Origin: Candidatus Methylomirabilota bacterium
GTDB taxonomy: Bacteria; Methylomirabilota; Methylomirabilia; Rokubacteriales; CSP1-6
Assembly (NCBI GenBank): GCA_036001065.1
Contig: DASYUQ010000149.1
Coordinates: 1-38,785, forward strand
Length of the DNA: 38,785 nt
Direction of reading: 5' to 3'
The notes under the pieces are model-generated. The model ran no database searches. It was not told the DNA's origin and saw only the letters and a program-made list of their open reading frames with translations. Within the stretch, counting starts at the first letter, position 1. Each line of letters opens with the position of its first letter. Positions 9,245-18,018 of this stretch are shown here, piece by piece. Made by a program: the position numbers and the translations under genes.

Positions 9245-9290
9245 CGAGGCGACTGAGGGGGTGTTTTGGCAGACATCCTCAGTCGCCTCG
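9245..9290 (+). terminator. Strong stem-loop after the first passenger gene
   Basis: A perfect 14-bp inverted repeat, CGAGGCGACTGAGG (9245-9258) and CCTCAGTCGCCTCG (9277-9290), encloses an 18-base loop about 30 bases after the stop of the upstream gene. There is no T-run, so Rho-independent termination is uncertain. It could instead be an RNA structure or protein-binding site. The rest of 9217-9418 shows nothing else I can assign. Confidence 0.45.
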
Positions 9291-9418
9291 CGTGGAGGGG
9301 CGCTAACTCAAGGTAGAGTCCCTGGCTCTGACCCAGGGAGATGCCGTAGCCACCCGGCGCGCCCCACCAGCTTTTTGCATTGTGACACCGCCACGGCGCG
9401 GGGACAAGGACTAAGTGC

Positions 9419-9559
9419 TTAGCCCTGTTTCGGCTTATCCCACCGGGGGCTTTTGCATTTGGGGCAGACAGTCGGGCGCTCCACGGTGCCATTCTGAGCC
9501 CGAGCGCGCGGCAGCCACTCGTGACCGCACCGGCACCGTGCGCCGAGCAGCATGACCAT
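9419..9559 (-). CDS. Small zinc-ribbon protein, divergent from transposase
   Basis: This 46-residue protein is read leftward from the ATG at 9559 to TAA at 9419. It contains CRCGHEWLPR, then, after about 12 residues, VCPKCKSPRWDKP. This is the C-x-C...C-x2-C zinc-ribbon pattern of the small, widely spread ribbon peptides often found beside mobile and toxin-antitoxin genes. A GGAG lies 6 bases before the start, and a good promoter (TTGACT, 17 bases, TATACT) lies at 9635-9607. It is divergent from the transposase gene and shares its control region. Role unknown; nucleic-acid binding or regulation of the transposase is an inference. Confidence 0.72.
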   Translation of the reverse strand: MVMLLGARCRCGHEWLPRARAQNGTVERPTVCPKCKSPRWDKPKQG

Positions 9560-9606
9560 ACCCAACTCCGGCTCCTTGTCCTTTGTCCCCCGCACCATCT
9601 ACAAAC

Positions 9607-9654
9607 AGTATATACGAAAGGTATTGACAAGTCAACCCTGTTGGTATCTACTAT
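9607..9654. promoter_or_regulatory. Back-to-back divergent promoters
   Basis: The palindrome TTGACAAGTCAA at 9624-9635 supplies a rightward -35 (TTGACA, 9624-9629) and a leftward -35 (TTGACT, reading 9635-9630) with no base between them. Leftward, a 17-base spacer leads to TATACT (9612-9607), a strong sigma70-type promoter for the zinc-ribbon gene. Rightward, candidate -10 boxes are TCTACT (9647-9652, 17-base spacer) or TACTAT (9649-9654, 19-base spacer), driving the transposase. Confidence 0.7.
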
Positions 9655-9672
9655 TGGTAGATACAAACAGGG
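9636..9672 (+). promoter_or_regulatory. Long inverted repeat at transposase promoter and ribosome-binding site
   Basis: Arms 9636-9651 and 9657-9672 (16 bp, one mismatch; core GTATCTAC / GTAGATAC) enclose TATTG. The left arm covers the transposase -10 region. The right arm ends in the first bases of the GGAGGT ribosome-binding site (9671-9676). It could be an operator for autoregulation. If transcription reads in from outside the element, it could instead be an RNA hairpin that hides the ribosome-binding site, as known for some insertion sequences. Confidence 0.7.
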
Positions 9673-9681
9673 AGGTAGGTT

Positions 9682-10935
9682 ATGGATGGTCGGGAACAGA
9701 GGGGCGTGGAAATCGCGGCGCGGTGCAAACTGGTACGGCGTGGCCTTGGCTGGTCGGTACCCTCGCAGTCGGGTGCCGGCAAATACAAAGTTACCGGCTT
9801 CCCTCCCTTCGCAGATGCGGGCGAGGCCCCACGCTGCACGTGCCCTGACTTTGAACTGCGCGCGCAGCCGTGCAAGCACATTTACGCCGTCAAGATCGTG
9901 ATCCAGCGCGAACTGAATTTCGACGGCGAGACTGTCACCGAAACCGTCAGCGTCACCAAGACCGTCAAGCGGACGTACCCGCAGAACTGGTCGGCCTACA
10001 ATGCGGCTCAGGTCCATGAGAAAGATAAATTCATGGTCCTGCTCCGCGATCTTTGCAGCGGACTGCCCGAGCCAGAGCGGAAGCGCGGGCGGCCACGGCT
10101 GTCGCTCCGCGATGCGGTATTTACCGCCGTGTTCAAAGTCTACACGACGGCCTCCGCTCGCCGCTGCATGAGCGATCTTCGGGAAGCCCACGAGCGCGGG
10201 TTCATCAGCAAGGTTCCGTGCCATAACTCCGTACTGAACGCCCTCGAAAATCCGGGCCTCGCGCCGATCCTGCGCGATCTCATCGCCGAGAGCAGTAAGC
10301 CTATGAAGGCCGTTGAGGTAGATTTCGCGGTCGATTCGTCCGGCTTCACCACGTCGCGCTTTGAATCCTGGTTCGATCACAAATACGGCAACGTTCGCCG
10401 ACAGCATACGTGGGTCAAGGCGCACGTCATGTGCGGCGTCAAGACCAACATCGTGACCGCCATTGAGATCCACGACCGCGACGCCTCCGATACCAAGCAA
10501 CTGCCCGCCCTGGTCGCCACCACGGCGCGCAGCTTCGCCGTCGCTGAAGTCTCGGCGGACAAGGCGTATGGGAGCGTCAGAAACGCGGACGCGATTTCGC
10601 GCGTGGGCGGGACACCGTTCATCGCGCTGAAAACGTCGAACACCGGGCGCGGCGGCTTCGGCGCGTGGGAAAAGATGTTCGGCTACTTCATGTATCGCCG
10701 CTACGAATTCCTCGCGCATTACCACAAGCGGTCGAACGTCGAGACGACGTTCAGCATGATTAAACGGAAGTTTGGCGACGCGCTCCGGAGCAAGACGGAT
10801 ACCGCGCAAATCAATGAAACGCTCGCCAAGGTCCTGTGCCATAACCTCACGGTCCTGATTCACGAAATGTACGAACTTGGGATTGATCCCGTTTTTTGGG
10901 CGGACTCATCGTCTGCCCAGGAAACCGGGGCTTGA
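9682..10935 (+). CDS. IS4-type DDE transposase with N-terminal SWIM zinc finger
   Basis: This 417-residue transposase starts at ATG 9682, with GGAGGT five bases upstream. Residues 52-66 form a SWIM-type zinc finger (CTC...PCKH: Cys52, Cys54, Cys64, His66). The RNase H-like catalytic domain shows Asp218 (FAVDSSGF), Asp293 (SADKAYGS) and Glu354. The signature YHKRSNVETTFSMIK gives Y347-x2-R350-x3-E354-x6-K361, the YREK motif of the IS4 superfamily. GRPRLSLRDAVF near residue 135 is typical of the preceding domain. The gene looks intact, so the element may still be active. The SWIM finger is not part of the classic IS4 transposase. Confidence 0.9.
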   Translation: MDGREQRGVEIAARCKLVRRGLGWSVPSQSGAGKYKVTGFPPFADAGEAPRCTCPDFELRAQPCKHIYAVKIVIQRELNFDGETVTETVSVTKTVKRTYPQNWSAYNAAQVHEKDKFMVLLRDLCSGLPEPERKRGRPRLSLRDAVFTAVFKVYTTASARRCMSDLREAHERGFISKVPCHNSVLNALENPGLAPILRDLIAESSKPMKAVEVDFAVDSSGFTTSRFESWFDHKYGNVRRQHTWVKAHVMCGVKTNIVTAIEIHDRDASDTKQLPALVATTARSFAVAEVSADKAYGSVRNADAISRVGGTPFIALKTSNTGRGGFGAWEKMFGYFMYRRYEFLAHYHKRSNVETTFSMIKRKFGDALRSKTDTAQINETLAKVLCHNLTVLIHEMYELGIDPVFWADSSSAQETGA

Positions 10936-10941
10936 GCCGGG

Positions 10942-10956
10942 TTATTGGGCAAAGCC
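10942..10956 (-). repeat. Right terminal inverted repeat of insertion element
   Basis: TTATTGGGCAAAGCC is the imperfect reverse complement (13 of 15) of the left end at 8139-8153. It lies seven bases after the transposase stop and is followed directly by the GCCCCAGGG direct repeat. Confidence 0.8.
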
Positions 10957-10957
10957 G

Positions 10958-11021
10958 CCCCAGGGCCGCCCTGGAGGCTTGGCTACAGCTCACCGGGTGG
11001 TTCGATAAGGACCTCCAATGA
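10958..11021 (+). pseudogene. Displaced 3' end of the dienelactone hydrolase gene
   Basis: Bases 10968-11021 encode AALEAWLQLTGWFDKDLQ and a TGA at 11019. This is the expected C-terminal helix of the dienelactone hydrolase family (A-x-A-W-x-R-x-L/W-x-F). It follows directly on RA in the 5' part if one copy of the CCCCAGGGCC duplication is removed. Without its own start this piece is not expressed as a gene. Confidence 0.85.
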
Positions 11022-11040
11022 CAGGCTGATCTTTCTTGAC

Positions 11041-11088
11041 TTGACGCGAGGCGTCGCCAGCGGTAATCTCCGTACCGACTGGTCGGTA
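11041..11088 (+). promoter_or_regulatory. tetR promoter with palindromic operator
   Basis: TTGACG (11041-11046), a 17-base spacer and TAATCT (11064-11069) form a promoter whose transcript would start near 11076. A perfect 16-bp palindrome, TACCGACTGGTCGGTA (11073-11088), covers that start and ends four bases before the ATG. The arrangement is typical of autorepression by a TetR-family protein. The transcript would have a leader of only about 15 bases and no evident ribosome-binding site. Confidence 0.75.
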
Positions 11089-11092
11089 CAGC

Positions 11093-11719
11093 ATGACGAC
11101 TGCAACGACGCGCGCCCGTGACGGAAAGCCGACCCGCGATGCCATCGTCGGGGCCGCAACGCGGCTCATGCGGATCAAGGGCTATAACGCCACCTCGCTC
11201 GACGACGTCCTCAGCGCGAGCGACGTCGGCAAGGGGAGTTTCTACCACTACTTTCGGAGCAAGGAAGACCTCGGCTACGCGATCCTGGAGCGGATCGTCG
11301 CCTCGTTCATCGAGCGCACCGTCGATCCCTGCTTTTCGGATGCCGGCGTTAAACCCCTGACCCAGATCCGGTGTCTTCTTGATCGGGTGGTGGAGGCCCA
11401 GCGCGAGCGCAACTGCGTGGGCGGCTGTCCCCTGGGCAACCTGGCCTCCGAGCTGTCGGACGTCCACCCGGGGTTCCGGGCGCGCCTGGCGGAGGTCTTC
11501 TCCGCCTGGCGTGCGCGCCTGAACCTGGCTCTTCAGGAGGCGCAGCGGCGGGGAGACGTTGGTGACGACTGCCGGCCCGACGTCGTCGCGCACTTCTTGG
11601 TCGCGTCGCTCGAGGGTGCGATTCTCATGACGAAGGTGACGAAGGACATCGCCGTGATGGAACAGTGCGTGGGGGAGCTGAAGCGGTACCTGGGGCTCTA
11701 CGAAAGGGGGCTACGGTGA
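11093..11719 (+). CDS. TetR/AcrR family transcriptional regulator
   Basis: This 208-residue repressor has an N-terminal DNA-binding domain (residues ~13-60) with the signature TSLDDVLSASDVGKGSFYHYFRSKEDL. Its helical ligand domain includes CVGGCPLGNLASEL, seen in many TetR proteins that sense electrophiles or aromatic compounds. A perfect palindrome at its start suggests autorepression. The neighbouring broken hydrolase gene may have been a target. Its stop overlaps the start of the ECF sigma gene as GTGA, an unusual pairing. The ligand cannot be told from sequence. Confidence 0.9.
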   Translation: MTTATTRARDGKPTRDAIVGAATRLMRIKGYNATSLDDVLSASDVGKGSFYHYFRSKEDLGYAILERIVASFIERTVDPCFSDAGVKPLTQIRCLLDRVVEAQRERNCVGGCPLGNLASELSDVHPGFRARLAEVFSAWRARLNLALQEAQRRGDVGDDCRPDVVAHFLVASLEGAILMTKVTKDIAVMEQCVGELKRYLGLYERGLR

Positions 11720-12327
11720 ACGTGGCGGATCGGCCGCGGATCGATCCTGACGCGGCGCTCGTCGAGGGGCTCCGGCGCGACGCCGTCGAGGCGATGGAGC
11801 AGCTCGTCGAGCGGTACGCCGACCGCGTCTACCGGTTGGCCCTGCGCATCACGGGATCGAAGGAGGACGCCGAAGAGGTCACCCAGGATGCGCTGTGGAC
11901 CGCGGGGCGCAAGATCCACACGTTCAAGGGCGAGGCGGCGTTCGGGAGCTGGCTCTACCGGATCGCCGCCAACGCCGCCTACATGAAGCTCCGCTCGCGG
12001 AAAGCCAAGGCGCGCGAGATCGCGTTGGAGGACGTGCTGCCCGCGCTCGACGGAGGGGGCGTGCACTTCGAGCCCATGGACGACTGGTCGCCCAGCGTGG
12101 ACGAGCAGGCGCTTCAGGGCGAGCTGCGCTCCACCCTCGAGGCGGCGATCGCCGAGCTGCCGCCGGAATATCGCAGCGCCCTGGTCCTCCACGACGTGGA
12201 GGGCATGTCGAACCCCGACATCGCGGAGTCGCTGGGGATCAGCCTGCCGGCGGTGAAGTCCCGCGTCCACCGCTCGCGCCTCTTCCTGCGCAAGCGCCTG
12301 TCGGAGTACCTCGCCCCGGCGCGTTGA
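11716..12327 (+). CDS. ECF-family RNA polymerase sigma factor
   Basis: This 203-residue sigma70-family factor starts at GTG 11716, after GGGGG and overlapping the TetR stop. Region 2 spans about residues 25-100 (YADRVYRLALRITGSKEDAEEVTQDALW ... FGSWLYRIAANAAY). Region 4 spans about 145-195 (ELPPEYRSALVLHDVEGMSNPDIAESLGISLPAVKSRVHRSRLFLR). A longer-than-usual acidic linker joins them. No anti-sigma gene follows, since the next gene is rplU on its own unit. Control by the coupled TetR repressor is a plausible inference. Confidence 0.92.
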   Translation: MNVADRPRIDPDAALVEGLRRDAVEAMEQLVERYADRVYRLALRITGSKEDAEEVTQDALWTAGRKIHTFKGEAAFGSWLYRIAANAAYMKLRSRKAKAREIALEDVLPALDGGGVHFEPMDDWSPSVDEQALQGELRSTLEAAIAELPPEYRSALVLHDVEGMSNPDIAESLGISLPAVKSRVHRSRLFLRKRLSEYLAPAR

Positions 12328-12473
12328 CCTACCGCGGTGGACGGGGCGGCCCCGGCGAGATCTCCCGAGCAGACCTTATTTAGATCTTGGGGGCGCCCAG
12401 AGTTGACGCGGCGTGACTGCCTGTGGTCTGATAAGTGCTTGCCGTCATTAAATTCCGGGGAAGGTCAGAGGGC

Positions 12474-12785
12474 ATGGAAGCAGTCATCGCGACGGGAGGC
12501 AAGCAGTACCGCGTAGCGCCGGGCCAGGTCATCGCCGTCGAGAGGCTGCCGGGCGCGGCGGGGTCCACGGTCGAGTTCCGCGCCGTGCTGCTCGTCAACC
12601 GCGACGGCGAGATCATCGCGGGCCGGGACCGGCTCGGCTCGGCGAAGGTCTCGGGTGAGGTCGTCGGCCACGCCCGGCGCCGGAAGGTGTCGGTCGTGAA
12701 GTTCAAGCGGCGCAAGAACTATCGCCGGAATCGCGGCCACCGCCAGCCGGCGACGCAGGTGCGCATCATCGGGATCGAGGTCTAG
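12474..12785 (+). CDS. rplU: Large ribosomal subunit protein bL21
   Basis: The 103-residue protein has the typical bL21 start MEAVIATGGKQYRVAPGQVIAVERL and the C-terminal basic run VVKFKRRKNYRRNRGHRQPATQVRI. It binds 23S rRNA in the 50S subunit. The start is ATG 12474; the reading frame is open upstream but homology sets the start. The 146-base gap before it contains a weak TTGACG / TGATAA pair (12403-12434, 20-base spacer), not convincing as a promoter. rpmA and obgE follow, the usual order. Confidence 0.96.
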   Translation: MEAVIATGGKQYRVAPGQVIAVERLPGAAGSTVEFRAVLLVNRDGEIIAGRDRLGSAKVSGEVVGHARRRKVSVVKFKRRKNYRRNRGHRQPATQVRIIGIEV

Positions 12786-12791
12786 CCCAGC

Positions 12792-15242
<2,451 letters not shown>

Positions 15243-15259
15243 GCGGGGAGAGGGAGCCC

Positions 15260-16516
15260 ATGGACGTCAGGCGCCTCGTGGAAGCCAAGGCCCGCGCCGC
15301 CCGGGAAGCCGCCCAGGCGCTCGCGCTCTGCCCGACCCGGACCAAGAACGAGGCGCTCGCCCAGATGGCCCGGGGCCTGGAGGAGAAGGCCGCCGCGCTG
15401 GTCGAGGCCAACCGGGCCGACCTCGAGCGGGCCCGGGCGGCCGGCGCGACGCGGGCCTTCCTCGATCGTCTGACGCTCACCGAGGCGCGCATCGAGGAAA
15501 TGGCGAGCGGCGTCCGCCAGATCGCGGCGCTGCCCGATCCCGTCGGCGTCGTGGTGGAGTCCTGGCGGCGGCCCAACGGCCTCGAGATCTCGCGGGTGCG
15601 CGTGCCCCTGGGGGTCATCGGGTTCATTTACGAGTCGCGTCCCAACGTCACCGCCGACGCGGCGGGGCTGTGCGTGAAGTCGGGCAACGCCGTCATCCTG
15701 CGCGGCGGCAGCGAGGCGATCGAGTCGAACGCCATGATCGCGACCGTGCTGGGCAAGGCGCTGGAGAAGGCGGGCGCGCCCGCCGACGCCATCCAGTTCG
15801 TGGACACCACCGACCGCCAGGCCGTGGCCGTCCTGCTCGAGCTGAGCGATCTGGTCGATCTGATCATCCCCCGCGGCGGCGAGGAGTTCGTGCGCTGGGT
15901 GGCCGAGCATTCGCGGGTGCCGGTGCTCAAGCACGACCGCGGGCTGGTCCACGTGTTCGTGGACGCCGACGCCGATCTCGAGATGGCGACGGCCATCGTG
16001 ATGAACGCCAAGGTCCAGCGACCCAGCGTCTGCAACGCGCTGGAGACGCTGCTGGTCCACCGTGACATCGCCCCGCGGTTTCTGCCCGCAGCGGCCGCGC
16101 GCCTGAGCGAGGCGGGCGTCGAGCTGCGCGGCTGTCCCCGCACCGTCGCCCTCGTACCCGGCGCCCGGCCGGCCACGCCGGAGGACTGGGACACGGAGTA
16201 CCTCGACCTGATCCTCGCCATCCGCGTGGTGGACGACCTCGCCGAGGCGATCCGTCACATCCGGCGCCACGGCTCCGGGCTGGCCGAGGCGATCGTGACC
16301 AACACGCTCGCCCACGCCCGTCGGTTCACGCGGGCGATCGATGCGGCCGTCGTGCTGGTGAACGCGTCCACCCGGTTCGTCGACGGCTACCAGTTCGGGA
16401 TGGGTGCCGAGATGGGCATCTCGACCTCGCGGGTCCATGCGCGGGGTCCGGTCGGCGTGCAGGAGCTGACGACGACCAAGTACGTCGTCCAGGGCGACGG
16501 CCAGGTGCGGGAATAG
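15260..16516 (+). CDS. proA: Gamma-glutamyl phosphate reductase
   Basis: This 418-residue NADPH-dependent enzyme makes glutamate-5-semialdehyde in proline synthesis. Family segments seen include PLGVIGFIYESRPNVTADAAGLCVKSGNAVILRGGSEA, DLIIPRGGEEFVRWV, and the catalytic cysteine in RPSVCNALETLLVH. QFGMGAEMGISTSRVHARGPVGVQELTTTKY closes the protein. In GLVHVFVDADAD a valine stands where many homologues have cysteine (G-x-C-H), outside the catalytic position. The start is ATG 15260, 17 bases after proB. Confidence 0.96.
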   Translation: MDVRRLVEAKARAAREAAQALALCPTRTKNEALAQMARGLEEKAAALVEANRADLERARAAGATRAFLDRLTLTEARIEEMASGVRQIAALPDPVGVVVESWRRPNGLEISRVRVPLGVIGFIYESRPNVTADAAGLCVKSGNAVILRGGSEAIESNAMIATVLGKALEKAGAPADAIQFVDTTDRQAVAVLLELSDLVDLIIPRGGEEFVRWVAEHSRVPVLKHDRGLVHVFVDADADLEMATAIVMNAKVQRPSVCNALETLLVHRDIAPRFLPAAAARLSEAGVELRGCPRTVALVPGARPATPEDWDTEYLDLILAIRVVDDLAEAIRHIRRHGSGLAEAIVTNTLAHARRFTRAIDAAVVLVNASTRFVDGYQFGMGAEMGISTSRVHARGPVGVQELTTTKYVVQGDGQVRE

Positions 16517-16518
16517 CA

Positions 16519-17169
16519 GTGACCCGCACCGGCGTCTTCGGCGGGTCGTTCAACCCGGTCCATTACGGTCACCTCCTGCTCGCCGACGAGGTGCTGGAGC
16601 AGCTCCGCCTCGACCGCATCCTGTTCGTTCCGGCCAGCAGTCCGCCGCACAAGCCGGCGGCGGCGCTGGCGCCGGCCGCCGACCGCTACGCTATGGTGAA
16701 GCTGGCCACCGTCGGTCACCCGCGCTTCGAGGTCTCCGACCTCGAGCTGCGCCGGCCCGGCCCGTCGTACACGGTGGACACCCTGGAAGCGCTCCGGGCC
16801 GCCGGGGACGAGCTCTTCCTCCTCCTCGGCTCCGAAACGTTCGGCGATCTCCTCTCCTGGCGGGCGCCGCGGAGGATCGCCGAGCTGGCGCGGCTGGTCG
16901 TGGTGCCCCGCGCGGGCAGCGCCTTCGATTCGGAGGGGGCGGCGGCCCAGAAGGTCCTGCGCGAGATCGGCGTCGAGCGCTTCGCGCGGGTCGAAGGCCC
17001 CGACCTCCCCGCGCGGGCCGTGCTGATCGTCCACGCCATCTCGCTCCCGCTCTCCTCGTCGGAGCTGCGGCGCCGCGCGCGGGAGGGGCGATCGCTGGCT
17101 TACCGGCTGCCCGAGCCGGTCGTCGCCTACATCCGCGCCCGCCGGCTCTACGAGGTGCCCGGAGCGTGA
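16519..17169 (+). CDS. nadD: Nicotinate-nucleotide adenylyltransferase
   Basis: The 216-residue enzyme adenylates nicotinate mononucleotide in NAD synthesis. It has the nucleotidyltransferase motif GVFGGSFNPVHYGHL with the catalytic histidines, PASSPPHK, the substrate loop around DLELRRPGPSYTVDTL, and SLPLSSSELRRR in place of the usual ISSTxIR. The start is GTG 16519, two bases after the proA stop. It is coupled to rsfS through a GTGA overlap, a common pairing. Confidence 0.95.
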   Translation: MTRTGVFGGSFNPVHYGHLLLADEVLEQLRLDRILFVPASSPPHKPAAALAPAADRYAMVKLATVGHPRFEVSDLELRRPGPSYTVDTLEALRAAGDELFLLLGSETFGDLLSWRAPRRIAELARLVVVPRAGSAFDSEGAAAQKVLREIGVERFARVEGPDLPARAVLIVHAISLPLSSSELRRRAREGRSLAYRLPEPVVAYIRARRLYEVPGA

Positions 17170-17522
17170 CGGTCCGCCTCTCGGCCGAGCACAAGGCGCG
17201 GCAGGCCGCGCAGGCGGCGCTCGAGAAGACGGCGATGGACGTGGTGGTGCTGGACGTCCAGAGGCTCAGCAGCGTGACCGACTACTTCCTGGTCTGCAGC
17301 GGCAAGTCGACGACCCACGTGCAGACGATCAGCGAAGCGATTCGCGAGGGGCTGAAGACGCAGGGCGCGCGGCCCCTCCACGCCGAGGGCGTGGCCGAGA
17401 GCGGCTGGGTCCTGCTCGATTACGGCGACGTGCTCGTGCACGTCTTCCTCGAGGACACGCGCCTGTACTATGCGCTCGAGCGTTTGTGGGGCGACGCGCC
17501 GACCCTGTCGCTCGAAGCATGA
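17166..17522 (+). CDS. rsfS: Ribosome silencing factor RsfS
   Basis: The 118-residue protein binds L14 and blocks subunit joining in slow growth. It has the family core MDVVVLDVQRLSSVTDYFLVCSGKSTTHVQTISEAI and the ending ESGWVLLDYGDVLVHVFLEDTRLYYALERLWGDA. The GTG at 17166 overlaps the nadD stop. Confidence 0.95.
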   Translation: MTVRLSAEHKARQAAQAALEKTAMDVVVLDVQRLSSVTDYFLVCSGKSTTHVQTISEAIREGLKTQGARPLHAEGVAESGWVLLDYGDVLVHVFLEDTRLYYALERLWGDAPTLSLEA

Positions 17523-17539
17523 CGGGCGGCCTGAAGCAG

Positions 17540-17568
17540 TTGCACGCTCCCGCGGTTGATGCTAGCGT
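17540..17568 (+). promoter_or_regulatory. Promoter of the dksA-like gene
   Basis: TTGCAC (17540-17545), a 17-base spacer and TAGCGT (17563-17568) lie in the 78-base gap after rsfS. Transcription would start near 17575, about 25 bases before the ATG at 17601. AGGAGG and GGAGGAG ribosome-binding sequences lie between. Confidence 0.55.
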
Positions 17569-17600
17569 AACCCAGCACCCCAGGAGGACGGGAGGAGCTG

Positions 17601-17966
17601 ATGAGAAAAGAACGGTTGTCGTCCTTCAAAAAGCGCCTGCTCGAGAAGCGGCATCAGCTGCTCGAGGAAGTGGGGCGCAGCGCCCTCTACGGCAAGGACC
17701 AGGAGGACGACTCGATCAAGGATCTGGGCGATCAGGCCAACACGGCCTACACCCGGGAGTTCTTCTTCGAGCTGGGCAACGGCGACCGTCGCTTGCTCCG
17801 CGACGTCGTCCTGGCTCTGCAGAAGATCGAGGACGGCTCCTTCGGCACCTGCGAGCGGTGCAGCGAGCCGATTGCCGAGAAGCGGCTGGATGCCCTACCG
17901 TTCGCGCGCCACTGCATCAACTGCCAGCGGGTCGTCGAAGAGGAGGAGCGCATGGCCACGGGCTGA
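17601..17966 (+). CDS. DksA/TraR-family zinc-finger protein
   Basis: This 121-residue protein starts at ATG 17601 behind GGAGGAG. An N-terminal coiled-coil region (residues 1-75; SFKKRLLEKRHQLLEEV...) is followed by the C4 zinc finger CERC-x17-CINC. DksA/TraR proteins insert into the RNA polymerase secondary channel and adjust transcription with ppGpp. The acidic pair at the coiled-coil tip of true DksA appears here as a KDQEDDS stretch near residue 33. Whether it is a functional DksA or a general TraR-like paralogue cannot be told from sequence. Confidence 0.88.
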   Translation: MRKERLSSFKKRLLEKRHQLLEEVGRSALYGKDQEDDSIKDLGDQANTAYTREFFFELGNGDRRLLRDVVLALQKIEDGSFGTCERCSEPIAEKRLDALPFARHCINCQRVVEEEERMATG

Positions 17967-18018
17967 GTTCCCGCGCCCGTCCGCGCCCACTCCACCCGGC
18001 GGCCTTCGCTTCCGCGCC

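Larger units (their letters stand above)
8133..10957 (+). mobile_element. IS4-type insertion element with passenger genes
   Basis: About 2.8 kb is inserted in the dienelactone hydrolase gene. Imperfect terminal inverted repeats (13 of 15 matching) lie at 8139-8153 and 10942-10956. Direct repeats flank the insertion. GCCCCAGGG (8130-8138 and 10957-10965) abuts the inverted repeats exactly. CCCCAGGGCC (8123-8132 and 10958-10967) is the duplication that restores the host reading frame. The exact end is therefore ambiguous by about 6 bases. The element looks less GC-rich than its surroundings. It encodes a transposase (9682-10935), a divergent zinc-ribbon peptide and an unrecognised gene. Confidence 0.85.

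Noticed and set aside
8017-10863. A 948-codon open frame on the minus strand across the whole insertion element
   Set aside because: It lies antisense to the hydrolase, the passenger gene and the transposase, has arginine/glycine/leucine-rich composition without a domain, and also overlaps the zinc-ribbon gene in another frame. High-GC DNA often gives such shadows.
12403-12434. TTGACG and TGATAA before rplU as a promoter
   Set aside because: The spacing of 20 bases is too long and no better pair is present, so it is not listed as a feature.
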